A DNA stretch of 64,000 nucleotides from an uncultured Prevotellaceae bacterium (GCA_900320435.1 ONSH01000001.1:1-64000); one strand, 5' to 3'. Numbered from the stretch's first letter, positions 42,488 to 53,374 are shown. Translations and numbers: made by a program. Notes: generated from the sequence alone by a model not told the origin.

Positions 42488-43513
42488 TTAAAGACCAAGC
42501 GCAGCCTTAACCTCTGCTTCAATCGCTTCGCCGCGCAATCCACGTTTGAGAATCGTGCCGTCAGGGCCGAAAAGAATAATCTCGGGGATACCCTCAATGT
42601 TGTAAGCATCACTTCCCGCCTTTTGCGCGTTCATGATTTGTGGATACGGGATGCCCAGTTCAGCAATGGCACGTTTCGTGTCACTGGGCTTGTCCCATGT
42701 GGCCACACCGATGACTTCGAATTTATCACCCTTATAACGGTTGTAAACATTAATCAGATTGGGAATCTCAGCCCTGCACGGCCCACACCATGAAGCCCAA
42801 AAATCCACCAGCACAAACTTTCCTTTGCCCACATAATCAGAAAGGCGCTGCACCCTGCCTTCATAAGTAGCCTCAAAGTCAATAAACGTCTGACCCTCCG
42901 AACTTTTTCCCTTCATCTCCAACTGAACGCGCATGTCCCTAACAATAGAGGTTTGCTGCATCTCCTCCGACAGTTCATTAATGTATGAAAGCGATTGGCC
43001 GGGAGAAATATACGGAACAAGAAGCGACAGAGACAACACACCGACGGGATCTGCCTTATGGAGAGCCATCACCGTATCCAATGCAGCCAGTGCTTCTTCG
43101 ACAGAAGACGATGTCATCAGCTTTTGTTGAAAACCTAGAACGTCGTTGTTCAGGGGCGTCCCGGCAAAAAATCCATCGCGCAAATCAAAGGTCATATGTC
43201 CGGGCTCCAACACGACTGGCACCCGGAAAGGAGTCTGCTCTTCCGCCTTTTTGAGATAAAACGTCACCTCGGCCAAATAAATCCTGTCCGTTTCTCCCGT
43301 TATATAGAACGAATCCGTCTCGACAATTGCAGCTGCAATTCTCTCTTCGTTCGTCACGGGAACATTTCCTCCGTTCACATATAGCACGACGGAATCCACA
43401 TCATAGCCATATCCCTTGAAATCTTTCAAAGAACCGCTGATACGATACTCTCCTTTGGCACAGGAAGCCAATACGGCAACGGAGGCCAGCAACAAACAAA
43501 CTTGGTGTTTCAT
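42488..43513 (-). CDS. TlpA-family thioredoxin-fold lipoprotein
   Basis: A 341-residue lipoprotein: signal ending in VLASC (Cys18), a DUF4369-like N-terminal domain (about 20-190), and a C-terminal TlpA/thioredoxin domain with the active site DFWASWCGPCRAEIPNL (about 238-254) and the cis-Pro loop IEGIPEIILF. It probably reduces or isomerises disulfides at the outer or inner membrane periplasmic face. It is the last gene of the DUF4105-phosphatase-like-secA-ABC-F series, 27 nt after the ABC-F gene. Confidence 0.88.
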   Translation of the reverse strand: MKHQVCLLLASVAVLASCAKGEYRISGSLKDFKGYGYDVDSVVLYVNGGNVPVTNEERIAAAIVETDSFYITGETDRIYLAEVTFYLKKAEEQTPFRVPVVLEPGHMTFDLRDGFFAGTPLNNDVLGFQQKLMTSSSVEEALAALDTVMALHKADPVGVLSLSLLVPYISPGQSLSYINELSEEMQQTSIVRDMRVQLEMKGKSSEGQTFIDFEATYEGRVQRLSDYVGKGKFVLVDFWASWCGPCRAEIPNLINVYNRYKGDKFEVIGVATWDKPSDTKRAIAELGIPYPQIMNAQKAGSDAYNIEGIPEIILFGPDGTILKRGLRGEAIEAEVKAALGL

Positions 43514-43540
43514 TGTATTATATATTTTGTGTGTATTTAT

Positions 43541-45211
43541 TCAACTGTCTTTCTTCTCCTCCAACTCCATCCAGCGCATGGTTTTTTCCTCCATTTCCGC
43601 TTCTAACTGAGGTAAACGTACGGAAAGACGCATTATCTCTTCCATAGTGATATCCGTGCCACTCAGGCGCTCCTCTATCTCTTTCTTTTCTTTCTCCAAT
43701 GCACCAATGGCCAACTCCAAAGACTCCAGTTCTTTCTGCTCTTTGTACGAAAGCCGTTTTTTCTGTTCTGAGAGTCGGGGCTTAACGACATTCGATGTCG
43801 CACCGTCGCTCTGCATTGACACCTGAGCCTTGGAGTTACGATATTGAGTATAATTCCCCGGAAAATCATCGATAACGCCATCGCCCTTGAACACCAATAA
43901 ATGGTCCACCACTTTGTCCATGAAGTAGCGATCGTGGGACACAACGATAACACAACCCCGAAAATCCTGAAGATACTGTTCCAACACCTGCAGGGTCATA
44001 ATGTCCAAGTCGTTGGTTGGCTCATCCAAAACCAAAAAATTCGGCTGCTTCATGAGCACGACACACAGATGCAAACGGCGGCGCTCCCCACCCGACAACT
44101 TATAAATGTAGTTTTGCTGCTGCAGAGGCGTAAACATGAAATGCTGCAAGAACTGCATGGCAGAAAGTTTCCGACCACTACCCAAATCCACATATTCAGC
44201 AATGCGCGTGACAGCGTCAATCACTTTCATCCCCTCGTCAAATTGCATATCCTCCTGCGAGAAATACCCGAAAGTCACCGTTTCGCCCACATTGAAGCGA
44301 CCGGAATCCGGCGTCTCCAGTCCGAGGAGCAACTTGACAAACGTTGATTTTCCCGTACCATTGTTGCCGATGATGCCCATCTTTTCATAACGGGAAAAAT
44401 TGTAATAGAAGTCCTTGAGAATCACAGGACCATCTTTAAACGCCTTGGAAACATACTCTGCCTCGAAGATTTTACTGCCGATGTAAGCACTCTTCACCTC
44501 CAGACGCATTTTTTCTTCCGCCACACGCTCTTTGGCTTTCTGTTCTATGTCGTAAAAGGCTTCTTCCCTGTAACGTGCCTTGTGAGAACGTGCTTGCGGC
44601 GTAGACCGCATCCAGGCCAGTTCCGAGCGATAGAGATTGTTGGCTCGTGCGATTTCCGCCCTTTTATTGTCTATTCGTTCCTGCCGTTTCTCCAAATAAT
44701 AAGCATAGTTGCCACGATAGGTGTACAACTGCTCATCATCCAGTTCCAAAATCACGTTACACACGCGGTCAAGGAAATAACGGTCATGTGTCACCATGAG
44801 CAGAGTGATGCCCCCGCGCCTGAGATAACTTTCCAACCATTCCACCATACCGAGGTCCAAATGATTGGTCGGCTCGTCCAAAATCAATAGGTCCGGCTCG
44901 GTCTTCAGCACCGCCTCTATGGCAGCCCTTTTTATCTGACCTCCGGAACGGGTGTCACCCTCTTGAAAATCAACCTGCTGCGGCAGATAGCCTATTCGAA
45001 GACCGGAACGCAAAACGACCTCACCTTCGTCCGGAGCATCCACTCCGGCCAAAATGTTCAAGAGAGAAGTCTTGCCTGTACCGTTTCGGGCTATCAACCC
45101 CACTCGCTGACCTTCCGCTATAGAAAGCGAAAGGTTGCGAAAGAGGTATCTGTCACCGATGCGACGGGTCAGCCCTTGAGCGACAAGACTTACAGATTCC
45201 GCCCGTGGCAC
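43541..45211 (-). CDS. ABC-F ATPase with a shortened first nucleotide-binding domain
   Basis: A 556-residue protein of the ABC-F class (Uup/EttA-like translation factors). Domain 1: Walker A ARNGTGKT (about 41-48), Q-loop YLPQQ (75-79), signature SGGQ (89-92), Walker [14 protein letters not shown]. Domain 2: Walker [10 protein letters not shown]-loop YFSQ, signature LSGGE, Walker [13 protein letters not shown], about 60 residues apart as usual. The C-terminus is a coiled coil. In domain 1 only about 10 residues separate the Q-loop from the signature, where relatives have 70-80, so the helical subdomain is missing in frame. The GTG start overlaps secA by 22 nt. Confidence 0.88.
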   Translation of the reverse strand: MPRAESVSLVAQGLTRRIGDRYLFRNLSLSIAEGQRVGLIARNGTGKTSLLNILAGVDAPDEGEVVLRSGLRIGYLPQQVDFQEGDTRSGGQIKRAAIEAVLKTEPDLLILDEPTNHLDLGMVEWLESYLRRGGITLLMVTHDRYFLDRVCNVILELDDEQLYTYRGNYAYYLEKRQERIDNKRAEIARANNLYRSELAWMRSTPQARSHKARYREEAFYDIEQKAKERVAEEKMRLEVKSAYIGSKIFEAEYVSKAFKDGPVILKDFYYNFSRYEKMGIIGNNGTGKSTFVKLLLGLETPDSGRFNVGETVTFGYFSQEDMQFDEGMKVIDAVTRIAEYVDLGSGRKLSAMQFLQHFMFTPLQQQNYIYKLSGGERRRLHLCVVLMKQPNFLVLDEPTNDLDIMTLQVLEQYLQDFRGCVIVVSHDRYFMDKVVDHLLVFKGDGVIDDFPGNYTQYRNSKAQVSMQSDGATSNVVKPRLSEQKKRLSYKEQKELESLELAIGALEKEKKEIEERLSGTDITMEEIMRLSVRLPQLEAEMEEKTMRWMELEEKKDS

Positions 45212-48200
45212 TGCTTAAACTTCTTACCGCTGCCACACGGACAGGGATCGTTACGTCCAGGGAGTTTGTCCACCCGAACAGGCTGAACCGGCTGCTGCTC
45301 ACGCGTATCACGTCCGGCAGCCTGGCGCATGCCTTCATCCGTAAGAGACTGATGGCTCTCCGTATACTGTTGACGGGGACGTTTGGGCTGCTGGGGAGCG
45401 GCTTCGGTGCGAATCTGCAATTCCGGCACCTGGGCACGCATCAGAACGCTGACCACCCTGTCATTGATTCGGTTCACCATATCGTCAAAGAGCTTCACAC
45501 TCTCCAATTTGAAAATCAACAACGGATCTTTCTGCTCGTAGCTGGCATTATGTACCGAATGCTTCAACTCGTCAAGAAGACGCAGGTTTTCCTTCCAACA
45601 ATCATCGATTGTATGCAGAATCAGCGCTTTGTGGAAAGCTGTGCAAACCGCCTGACACTGAGAGTCATAAGCCTCATCAATGTTGACGCTGATCTGGTAG
45701 GCGCGTCTGCCGTCCACCACAGGCACCATGATGTTCTCATAATGAGGCATGTCGGGATTCTCCATAATCATAGAGACGGCCTTCATGGAGTTGTTTGCAA
45801 TGATTTGACACTTCTGCTTGAAGCGCTCCATGGCCTTTTGGTAGGCCGATTCTGCCAATTCGTTAATGTCTGCCGTATCCTTTTCCTCACGGGTGAAGGG
45901 GACCTCCATTGCCAGAATTTCAAGGAATTGCTCACGACATCCGTCCCAATCGTTATTCTCCATGATGTTGCACACGCGGTCCCAAATCATATTGGAGATA
46001 TCCATGCCCAAACGCTCTCCCATCAGAGCGTGACGGCGCTTGGAATAAATCACCGTACGTTGCTTGTTCATGACGTCGTCATACTCCAACAGACGCTTAC
46101 GCACACCAAAATGATTTTCCTCCACCTTCTTTTGCGCATTCTCAATGGAGCGCGTAATCATGGAGTGCTCGATCATCTCTCCGTCTTCAAAGCCGAGACG
46201 GTCCATCACCTTGGCAATACGCTCCGAAGCAAACAGACGCATCAGCTTGTCTTCCAGAGAAACAAAGAACACACTGCTGCCGGGATCGCCCTGACGACCG
46301 CTACGACCACGCAACTGACGGTCCACACGACGACTCTCATGACGCTCCGTACCGATGATGGCCAGACCGCCGGCAGCTTTCACTTCGGGGGTCAGTTTTA
46401 TATCCGTACCGCGTCCGGCCATGTTGGTAGCAATCGTTACGGTACCCAAACCGTCCACGCTGCGACCGGCTTCCTTGACAATGTCCGCTTCCTTCTGATG
46501 GAGCTTGGCATTGAGTACCTGATGTGGAATTTTACGCATTGAAAGCATCTTTGAGAGCATCTCCGATATCTCTACAGAGGTGGTACCCACCAATACTGGA
46601 CGGCCGGAGTTTCGTTGAAGTTCTACTTCTTCAATAACTGCTTTGTACTTCTCTCTCTGCGTCTTATACACTCTGTCATTGTAGTCCTTGCGAATTACCT
46701 TACGATTGGTAGGCACTTCCACAACGTCCAATTTATAGATATCCCAAAACTCTCCGGCCTCGGTCACTGCAGTACCAGTCATACCGGCCAATTTATGGTA
46801 CATACGGAAGTAGTTCTGCAGGGTGATGGTCGCATAGGTCTGCGTGGCAGCCTGCACCTTGACGTGCTCCTTGGCTTCCACTGCTTGATGCAAGCCGTCG
46901 CTCCATCGTCGACCCTCCATAATACGTCCCGTCTGTTCGTCCACTATCTTAATTTCACCGTCCTGGATAACGTACTCATCATTGAGGTTGAACATTGTAT
47001 AGGCCTTGAGCAATTGCTGAAGCGTGTGAACACGTTCGCTTTTGATGGCGTAGTCGTTGTACACCTCGTCTTTTTTTGCCAGCCGCTCCTCGTCAGGGAG
47101 AGACATCGCCTCGATTTCCGCCATTTTGGAAGCGATATCGGGCAAGATGAAGAGAGCGGCATCCTTCACCTGGTCAGCCAGCCATTCATTACCTTTATCC
47201 GTGAGATCCACGCTGTTTTGCTTTTCGTCCACGACAAAGAACAACGGCTCCACAGCCTCCGGCATGCGTCGGTTGTTGTTCTCCATGTAAATCTCTTCCG
47301 TAGCCAGCATACCGCTCTTGATGCCCGGTTCGGAAAGGAACTTAATGAGAGCTTTGTTCTTGGGCAGGGCCTTATGGGAACGGAACAGTGAAAGGAAGCC
47401 GTCAGCCGTCTTCTGCTTGTCACCTTCCGCAGTGCCCTCAGCAATCAATTTCTTAGCCTCTGCCAAATATTGCGTTGCCAGTGTGCGTTGGACACCCACC
47501 AAGCGCTCCACCAGAGGCTGATATTCTTCAAACATTTGATCATCGCCCTTGGGCACCGGACCGGAAATAATCAGAGGTGTACGGGCATCGTCAATGAGCA
47601 CGGAATCCACCTCGTCCACAATAGCGTAATTGTGGGCACGCTGCACCAACTCCGAAGGATCTTGAGCCATATTGTCGCGCAAGTAGTCGAAGCCAAACTC
47701 ATTGTTGGTACCGAAGGTGATGTCGCACTGATAAGCCTTGCGACGGGCTTCGGAGTTGGGCTGATGTTTGTCTATGCAGTCCACCGACAAACCGTGGAAC
47801 ATGTAAATGGGGCCCATCCACTCGGAGTCGCGCTTGGCCAGATAATCATTCACTGTTACCACATGTACACCATTGCCCGTCAGTGCGTTGAGGAACACGG
47901 GCAGTGTGGCCGTCAGCGTCTTACCTTCACCGGTGAACATCTCGGCGATTTTGCCCTGATGCAAAACCGTGCCACCAAAAAGCTGCACATCGAAGTGCAC
48001 CATATCCCATACCGTTTCATTACCGCCAGCCACCCAATGATTGTGGTACACAGCTTTGTCGCCTACGATATCCACGAAATCGTGCGTGGCAGCCAGTTCC
48101 CGGTCGAAATCTGTAGCCGTCACCTCTATGTTTTCGTTGTGAGCAAAGCGCTCCGCCGTGCTTTTTACGATAGCAAAAGCCTCGGCTCGGGCCAAATCCA

Positions 48201-48507
48201 ACTGCTTCTCATAAATATCCAACACCTCTTTCTCCAACTGGTCTATTTTGGCAAAAATAGGCGCACGATCCTGAATCTCCGTTGCGGGAATGGAGGCTTT
48301 CAGACTGTTGATTTCGTCCTGTTGCTCTTTGGCGGCAGAGCGTATCCGCTGCTGCAGCGACTTTGTCCTGGCACGCAATTCGTCATTGGAAAGTGCCTGA
48401 ATGCTGGGATAAATGTCAGTAACCAGCGCCACCAAAGGCTGGTAGGCTTTCAGATCACGACTTTTCTTGTCACCGAAAATCTTAACTAATATTTGAGAAA
48501 AATTCAT
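45190..48507 (-). CDS. secA: Preprotein translocase ATPase SecA
   Basis: The motor of Sec protein export, 1105 residues. Walker A is [14 protein letters not shown], the DEAD-like Walker B is [18 protein letters not shown], and the C-terminal zinc-binding tail is [17 protein letters not shown]. Longer than the E. coli protein (about 900) by the insertions characteristic of Bacteroidota SecA. The ATG at 48507 begins [18 protein letters not shown], the normal N-terminus. The stop overlaps the start of the ABC-F gene by 22 nt, and a phosphatase-like gene lies 57 nt upstream. Confidence 0.96.
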   Translation of the reverse strand: MNFSQILVKIFGDKKSRDLKAYQPLVALVTDIYPSIQALSNDELRARTKSLQQRIRSAAKEQQDEINSLKASIPATEIQDRAPIFAKIDQLEKEVLDIYEKQLDLARAEAFAIVKSTAERFAHNENIEVTATDFDRELAATHDFVDIVGDKAVYHNHWVAGGNETVWDMVHFDVQLFGGTVLHQGKIAEMFTGEGKTLTATLPVFLNALTGNGVHVVTVNDYLAKRDSEWMGPIYMFHGLSVDCIDKHQPNSEARRKAYQCDITFGTNNEFGFDYLRDNMAQDPSELVQRAHNYAIVDEVDSVLIDDARTPLIISGPVPKGDDQMFEEYQPLVERLVGVQRTLATQYLAEAKKLIAEGTAEGDKQKTADGFLSLFRSHKALPKNKALIKFLSEPGIKSGMLATEEIYMENNNRRMPEAVEPLFFVVDEKQNSVDLTDKGNEWLADQVKDAALFILPDIASKMAEIEAMSLPDEERLAKKDEVYNDYAIKSERVHTLQQLLKAYTMFNLNDEYVIQDGEIKIVDEQTGRIMEGRRWSDGLHQAVEAKEHVKVQAATQTYATITLQNYFRMYHKLAGMTGTAVTEAGEFWDIYKLDVVEVPTNRKVIRKDYNDRVYKTQREKYKAVIEEVELQRNSGRPVLVGTTSVEISEMLSKMLSMRKIPHQVLNAKLHQKEADIVKEAGRSVDGLGTVTIATNMAGRGTDIKLTPEVKAAGGLAIIGTERHESRRVDRQLRGRSGRQGDPGSSVFFVSLEDKLMRLFASERIAKVMDRLGFEDGEMIEHSMITRSIENAQKKVEENHFGVRKRLLEYDDVMNKQRTVIYSKRRHALMGERLGMDISNMIWDRVCNIMENNDWDGCREQFLEILAMEVPFTREEKDTADINELAESAYQKAMERFKQKCQIIANNSMKAVSMIMENPDMPHYENIMVPVVDGRRAYQISVNIDEAYDSQCQAVCTAFHKALILHTIDDCWKENLRLLDELKHSVHNASYEQKDPLLIFKLESVKLFDDMVNRINDRVVSVLMRAQVPELQIRTEAAPQQPKRPRQQYTESHQSLTDEGMRQAAGRDTREQQPVQPVRVDKLPGRNDPCPCGSGKKFKQCHGRNL

Positions 48508-48564
48508 ATCGTTTTTTCTTTTTTTATCTTCTGTATATCTCACTATATTCACGAAACGCCATTC

Positions 48565-50073
48565 TCAGAAAAGCGGCGCTTTGCCACAACCATTGGGCGC
48601 CCGAATGTGGATAGCCTTGCTGACAGTGGGAGCTACACGATCCACAGTGACGGGATCACTTACGCGCTCCTTCTCCACTCCGATGCCGAGGAAATATAGC
48701 GGAAAACTGGTAAAACTCTCACGGGTCACCGTTTGCTGTCCCGTCTCATCATTCACCAACGTCCATCCCGGAGACACCTTCACATATAAGTCTCCAAATA
48801 CGGGATGATGCGACGTTTCCACGTCTTTCACACCCGAGAGCTGCAGCAGAAAATCTTTGCTGCGCTGCAACATCTCCGAGAGATTAACCGTCTGCTTCTC
48901 TATGAGTTCTCTGTTTAGAAACAGTTCCTGCCCCATCACGCCCTCTACCCATTGGCCCTGTCCGTAAACTGCCACAAGATACATATTGAGCAGCATAGAA
49001 GCTCTGGTGATGTTAAACGTGCCCGTCGGGATACGATAGCGCGAAAGATCCTGAGGTGTTTCCGGCTCCGTCACCCCGGTTCCGGTCACGACGAAGAGCG
49101 CCTTGCCGCGGCCCAACTTCTGCTCCACGGCATCCATCAGGGTGGCCAAATCACGGTCCAAACGCACATAAGTATCCCGATGCTCTCTAGAAAAATCCTG
49201 AATACTTTGGTGGTCAAAACTGCCGGCATACAAGCCCAGCGAAAGCATATCGGTAGCAACATCAACACCTAATCCCGTGTTTTGCAGGAGATATATGGCA
49301 AACGCCACAGTCTCCTCTCCCACCAGTCCACAGGTCTTAAACTCGCGGAATTTCCTATCGCCGGTGAAGCGATGCAAAAAATCTCCCTTTTTCTTTGAGT
49401 TTTTATCCTCGGCCGATTCCTCATACGGCGTCCATGTCATAGAGGATATTCTGTCTTTCAATCCCTTGTGGTTGTCATAGGAGATGGCCCACTGAGGATA
49501 AAGGCCAAAGTAACAGGTTGAACACCACTGCCCGGTAAGATCGTTAATCCAGAAAGCACCGTCACCGGCATGTCCGGCCAGCAACACGGCAGTTTCACGA
49601 CTGGGAGCAATACTGTATACCAGGCTGTGTCCCATTGAGGCCACTTTAAGTTCGTCGCCGGTTGTACTCACCAACAACTTCTGAGGAGACGAGGCCTCCG
49701 GCGTCAGATTACCGGGAAAGTTTTTGTCATCGACACAATATACCGGCTGCAGCGTCTTGCGGTCCAACCACCTTTCGGCCACAATGCCATTGTCGTAGGG
49801 AGTGGCACCGGTGGCAAAACAAGCGGCCGCACTGGCTCTGTCCGGGTCTCTGAAGGGATACTCTACTTGAGAATATACCTTGCCTTCCTGCTCAAGGCGC
49901 TTGAATCCGCGCTCTCCGAAAAAAGGAGCGTAAGCCTGCAGATAATCGGTACGCAGTCCGTCAATCAGCACATTCACCACCAGCCGGGGCACTTCTGCCT
50001 GTTGGGCATTTGAGGGTTGTGCCAAACAAGCGGCACCGAGGGCCAATATCGTCAGAGTCTTATTGTTCATCAC
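48565..50073 (-). CDS. Alkaline phosphatase superfamily protein with degenerate active site
   Basis: A 502-residue secreted protein with signal peptide about 1-23 and the PafA/NPP-like alkaline phosphatase fold. The first metal ligand is kept (VLIDGLRTDYL, D38), but the catalytic Thr position falls in DPDRASAAACFATG without a matching Thr, the usual D-x3-H pair is replaced in SLGLYAGSFDHQS, and the ADHG motif reads VVTGTGV. It therefore probably does not hydrolyse phosphate esters. It overlaps the DUF4105 gene by 14 nt and lies just upstream of secA. A binding or regulatory role at the envelope is inferred. Confidence 0.8.
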   Translation of the reverse strand: MMNNKTLTILALGAACLAQPSNAQQAEVPRLVVNVLIDGLRTDYLQAYAPFFGERGFKRLEQEGKVYSQVEYPFRDPDRASAAACFATGATPYDNGIVAERWLDRKTLQPVYCVDDKNFPGNLTPEASSPQKLLVSTTGDELKVASMGHSLVYSIAPSRETAVLLAGHAGDGAFWINDLTGQWCSTCYFGLYPQWAISYDNHKGLKDRISSMTWTPYEESAEDKNSKKKGDFLHRFTGDRKFREFKTCGLVGEETVAFAIYLLQNTGLGVDVATDMLSLGLYAGSFDHQSIQDFSREHRDTYVRLDRDLATLMDAVEQKLGRGKALFVVTGTGVTEPETPQDLSRYRIPTGTFNITRASMLLNMYLVAVYGQGQWVEGVMGQELFLNRELIEKQTVNLSEMLQRSKDFLLQLSGVKDVETSHHPVFGDLYVKVSPGWTLVNDETGQQTVTRESFTSFPLYFLGIGVEKERVSDPVTVDRVAPTVSKAIHIRAPNGCGKAPLF

Positions 50074-51256
50074 GTCGGTAAGCGAGGAAATAACTTATTG
50101 GGCGGGTCATCAAAGACAAAGCTAAAGGGAAAACTCCAGAAGCATAGTCTTGCGGCACCCAAGGCATAAACAATATAAAGAAAAAAAGCCAGGCAAAATC
50201 AAAGCCGTGCCACAACGTTCGCTGTTTCTTTCTGGCTGCCGGGACAATATAGAACAATCCCACCAAAGGCAGAGGATTGAAAAGCCATATTTGGAAATTG
50301 CTGTCCAGCGTCGGATGCTTTGAGAAACAGAAAAGGAAACACAGCAACAGACCGGCCACACCCACAGCACCCCACAGCACGATGTCAACCAGCCACATCT
50401 GCCGCTTAAAGAAAACCTCCAGCGTTAACACCAGCAAGGAAAAGGCAAACAGGATTACCGAGCATTGCAATGGAGAGAACGGGAAGCCGGGCTCGTCAAT
50501 TTGACAACCTTTCTGCAGCAGTTCTTTGCGCTCTGCTACGAGGGGCCTTGTGTCTTTGTTCTCACTGCGAATTTCAGCACCGTCGTATGCCGATGACAAA
50601 CATTCCGGCAAAAAAAGCATGGCACGCGATGACAACACCGTATCCGAATGACATCCGAGCAACAAATCCTGGCCGGCCTCACACCATTTGGAGTGCGATG
50701 TGTAATAGTGAATCATCTCCCTGTATGTTTCATGCCGGTGGTACATCAGCAAAAGAGGAAGCTCCGGGTATATTATTTCGCCGTCGACAGCCTGCTCCAC
50801 AATGTCTCGCACCTTCGTGGTGCAATTATTGCGGTAAAAATCATAGCGATAGACCATATTCTCCGGCTTAGCGTTCTCATAGAGGAGTCCAAACAGTTTC
50901 ACGGCTTCCCCCTGCGTCAGATTGAGACGCTGCGAGAGTATGGAGGATCCGCGACGCTCATATTCACAAAAGAAAGCGTCATAGCTCACGGGCATCACCA
51001 TGTAGTCGCACTTGCCCAAAACGAAATGCCAGGTAAAATTACTCTGCGTATAGTCAAACACCCCGTAGTTGAACACGGCATCTATCCCCGATTCGATTTG
51101 CTTCACCCGAAGCGCCGTGTGCCCATATAGCTCATAGCTCTTAACACCAGGCGAGCAGGTTAGCAGACTCACTTCCACCTCTGCTCCACGAACTGTCGTC
51201 GAACCGATCATAAAGTGCGCCAAAAGAATATACAAGAGAACTATTACGCGATTCAT
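50060..51256 (-). CDS. DUF4105 family membrane protein
   Basis: A 398-residue protein: signal segment about 1-24; an extracytoplasmic domain (about 27-245) with SYELYGHTALRV, FNYGVFDYTQSNFTWHF, YDFYRNNCTTKVRDIVEQ; then four hydrophobic helices (about 255-390). The Cys in NNCTTKV and the His in YGHTALRV would be a catalytic pair in the NlpC/P60-like DUF4105 fold. Substrate unknown. The ATG at 51256 lies 6 nt after a -7 box; the TTG-started longer frame would begin before it. It heads the series reaching to tlpA. Confidence 0.78.
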   Translation of the reverse strand: MNRVIVLLYILLAHFMIGSTTVRGAEVEVSLLTCSPGVKSYELYGHTALRVKQIESGIDAVFNYGVFDYTQSNFTWHFVLGKCDYMVMPVSYDAFFCEYERRGSSILSQRLNLTQGEAVKLFGLLYENAKPENMVYRYDFYRNNCTTKVRDIVEQAVDGEIIYPELPLLLMYHRHETYREMIHYYTSHSKWCEAGQDLLLGCHSDTVLSSRAMLFLPECLSSAYDGAEIRSENKDTRPLVAERKELLQKGCQIDEPGFPFSPLQCSVILFAFSLLVLTLEVFFKRQMWLVDIVLWGAVGVAGLLLCFLFCFSKHPTLDSNFQIWLFNPLPLVGLFYIVPAARKKQRTLWHGFDFAWLFFFILFMPWVPQDYASGVFPLALSLMTRPISYFLAYRRDEQ

Positions 51257-51262
51257 CGGGCG

Positions 51263-51270
51263 CAAAGGTA
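51263..51270 (-). promoter_or_regulatory. -7 box of the DUF4105 operon
   Basis: TACCTTTG on the minus strand, 6 nt before the chosen ATG. Confidence 0.6.
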
Positions 51271-51376
51271 CATAAAAAAAAGGAGACAAGGGATATGTCG
51301 GAGAAGAAAAAGAAGAAAATTAAGACATTTGGAAAATAATTTGCCAGTCGTAAATCGTTAAATGGCGTTTTTTCTG

Positions 51377-51384
51377 TATCTTTG
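51377..51384 (+). promoter_or_regulatory. -7 box of the envelope operon
   Basis: TATCTTTG on the plus strand, 8 nt before the ATG of the outer-membrane protein gene. Confidence 0.6.
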
Positions 51385-51392
51385 CGCTCGAA

Positions 51393-52769
51393 ATGAGTTT
51401 TTACAGACAATATTTCTGTCTCACAGTGCTACTATTCTTCGCATTGGGGACAGCGGCACAGAGCAGCGGCACCTACTCCACTTATTCCCGTTTCGGCATC
51501 GGCTTGGTCGGTGACGGCGTAACCGGATTTAACCGCGGCATGGGCGGTGTTGGCATTGCACTTCACTCTTCCAACCGCATCAACAGCCTCAATCCGGCCT
51601 CCTACTCCACGATAGACTCGCTCTCTTTCCTTTTCGACGCCGGAGCCTCATTCGTTTTTGGAAAACAATCGAAGGGCGGCAGCCACGTTTACACCAGAAG
51701 TGCATCGCTTGAATATGTCGTGGCAGGATTCCGCATACGGCCGGGCATGGGTCTTAGCTTCGGCTTTATGCCCTATACCACCATCAAATATAACTTCCGC
51801 CATGAGTCTTCCGTCGGCCGTGACCGCACAACATCGTCTGAAATTGACAATTATCAGGACTTCGACGGCAACGGTGGTACCCATCGCGCTTTCGTCGGCT
51901 TCGGATGGCAGCCTTTCCGCAAGCTCAACAATCCCATACGTCTGCTTTCCATAGGCGCCACCGTCGATCTCATATGGGGCTCTTATGAGCACAACATGAT
52001 TCAGTCGTTTCTCGTCGCAGGCAGCACAGCCTCGGTCTACAGTACGATTTATCAAAGACATTCGGCCGACATTCTCACTTACAAGCTGGACTTCGGTTTG
52101 CAGATGCCCATTGTCCTTAACGGCAACAATCTGCTGCGCACTGGCTTCATTGCCAGTTTGGGACACAATACGGGCACCGACGCCAAACTCGAACGTTGGA
52201 CCTCATCCAAAGATACCACCAAGGTTTCTGTCTCCGACGCTATTGACATTCCATACGCCTTTGGTGCCGGACTGGCCTGGGAGAATCGGGGCATGCTGAC
52301 TCTCGCCGCCGATTACCGCTTTGAGAAGTGGGCAGATTGCAGCATTCCAGAATCATACACCAATGAAAAGGGCCAGTTGCAATATAAAAATGCAGTCGGC
52401 TACTATTCCAACCGCCACCGCGTCAATCTCGGAGCAGAGTTCTTCCCCGCAGTACTCAACAAAGGTCACAACCCCAGCTATTTGGAGCGCTGCCGCTATC
52501 GCATCGGCGCATTCTACTCCACGCCTTACATGAAAGTAAATTACTCCAGTATAGGAACGCCTCAGGACGGCCCTACGGAGTATGGTATCACTGCCGGCGT
52601 AAGCCTGCCCATCACCAATCGCATCAACAACCGTTCGACGGTCAACGTCGCTTTCCAGTGGCTTCGCCGTCAGCCTTCAAGCACTAGACTCATAACAGAA
52701 AATTACTACATGATTCATGTGGGAGTCTCATTCAACGAACGCTGGTTCATGAAGTATAAGATCGAGTGA
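51393..52769 (+). CDS. FadL/PorV-like outer-membrane beta-barrel protein
   Basis: A 458-residue outer-membrane protein: signal peptide about 1-22, an N-terminal segment STYSRFGIGLVGDG and MGGVGIALHSSNRINSLNPASY reminiscent of the FadL/PorV group (an N-terminal plug region followed by barrel strands), and a C-terminal aromatic strand. It may take up hydrophobic molecules. It is the first gene of the envelope operon; the lptC start codon overlaps its stop (GTGA). Substrate unknown. Confidence 0.8.
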   Translation: MSFYRQYFCLTVLLFFALGTAAQSSGTYSTYSRFGIGLVGDGVTGFNRGMGGVGIALHSSNRINSLNPASYSTIDSLSFLFDAGASFVFGKQSKGGSHVYTRSASLEYVVAGFRIRPGMGLSFGFMPYTTIKYNFRHESSVGRDRTTSSEIDNYQDFDGNGGTHRAFVGFGWQPFRKLNNPIRLLSIGATVDLIWGSYEHNMIQSFLVAGSTASVYSTIYQRHSADILTYKLDFGLQMPIVLNGNNLLRTGFIASLGHNTGTDAKLERWTSSKDTTKVSVSDAIDIPYAFGAGLAWENRGMLTLAADYRFEKWADCSIPESYTNEKGQLQYKNAVGYYSNRHRVNLGAEFFPAVLNKGHNPSYLERCRYRIGAFYSTPYMKVNYSSIGTPQDGPTEYGITAGVSLPITNRINNRSTVNVAFQWLRRQPSSTRLITENYYMIHVGVSFNERWFMKYKIE

Positions 52770-53374
52770 AGCAGTTTCACCTATTTTGTCTGTCGCTCTG
52801 CCTGCTCTGTTGTTTCTTCTCGTGCAGCAACAGCGAGGAACATGTGGCGGAGGCGGTCAACGAAAAAGACTCCCTCCCTTTCATGCACGCCATCGGTGTG
52901 AGTACGCTCATCTCCGACAGCGGTGTCATCCGCTATCATCTCGTAGCCGAGGAGTGGGACATCTTCAACCATCCCGAACGGCCCTCCTCATGGCGATTCT
53001 GCAAAGGCATGCTTATGGAGCGCTTTGACACGGCATTCCACGTTGATATGTACGTGCAGGCCGACACGGCTTATCTCCACAATCAGCGCCTGTGGGAACT
53101 GCGTGGCAGAGTGCGCATCCGCAACGTGGAAAATACGCGTTTTTTCACCGAAGAACTCTTTTGGGACATGGACCGCCATGAGATGTGGAATCACCAATTC
53201 ATGCGCATCGTCACACCCGACCGCACGCTTCACGGCACCAATTTCCGCTCCAACGAGACCATGACGCGCTACGCCGTGACCAACTCCGTCGGCGACTTCC
53301 CCGCCGGCGACATTGAAAGTGACTCCACAGGCACAGACGTTCCACCCGACACCCCATCTTCCCGACGCCTATGA
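52766..53374 (+). CDS. lptC: LPS export periplasmic protein LptC
   Basis: A 202-residue lipoprotein-like LptC: signal ending in FFSC, then the beta-jellyroll domain with DSGVIRYHLVAEEWDIF, VQADTAYLHNQRLWELRGRV, TEELFWDMDRHEMW and LHGTNFRSNETMTRY. LptC passes lipopolysaccharide from the LptBFG ABC transporter to the periplasmic bridge that ends at LptD, which is encoded near the start of this window. The GTG start overlaps the upstream stop by 4 nt, and the stop overlaps the CNNM-type gene by 4 nt. Bacteroidota LptC is often a lipoprotein. Confidence 0.9.
   Translation: MKQFHLFCLSLCLLCCFFSCSNSEEHVAEAVNEKDSLPFMHAIGVSTLISDSGVIRYHLVAEEWDIFNHPERPSSWRFCKGMLMERFDTAFHVDMYVQADTAYLHNQRLWELRGRVRIRNVENTRFFTEELFWDMDRHEMWNHQFMRIVTPDRTLHGTNFRSNETMTRYAVTNSVGDFPAGDIESDSTGTDVPPDTPSSRRL

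Noticed and set aside
44935..45000. Frameshift in the ABC-F gene
   Set aside because: The reading frame is continuous and domain 1 motifs stay in register on both sides, so it is an in-frame deletion rather than a frameshift. An assembly collapse remains possible.
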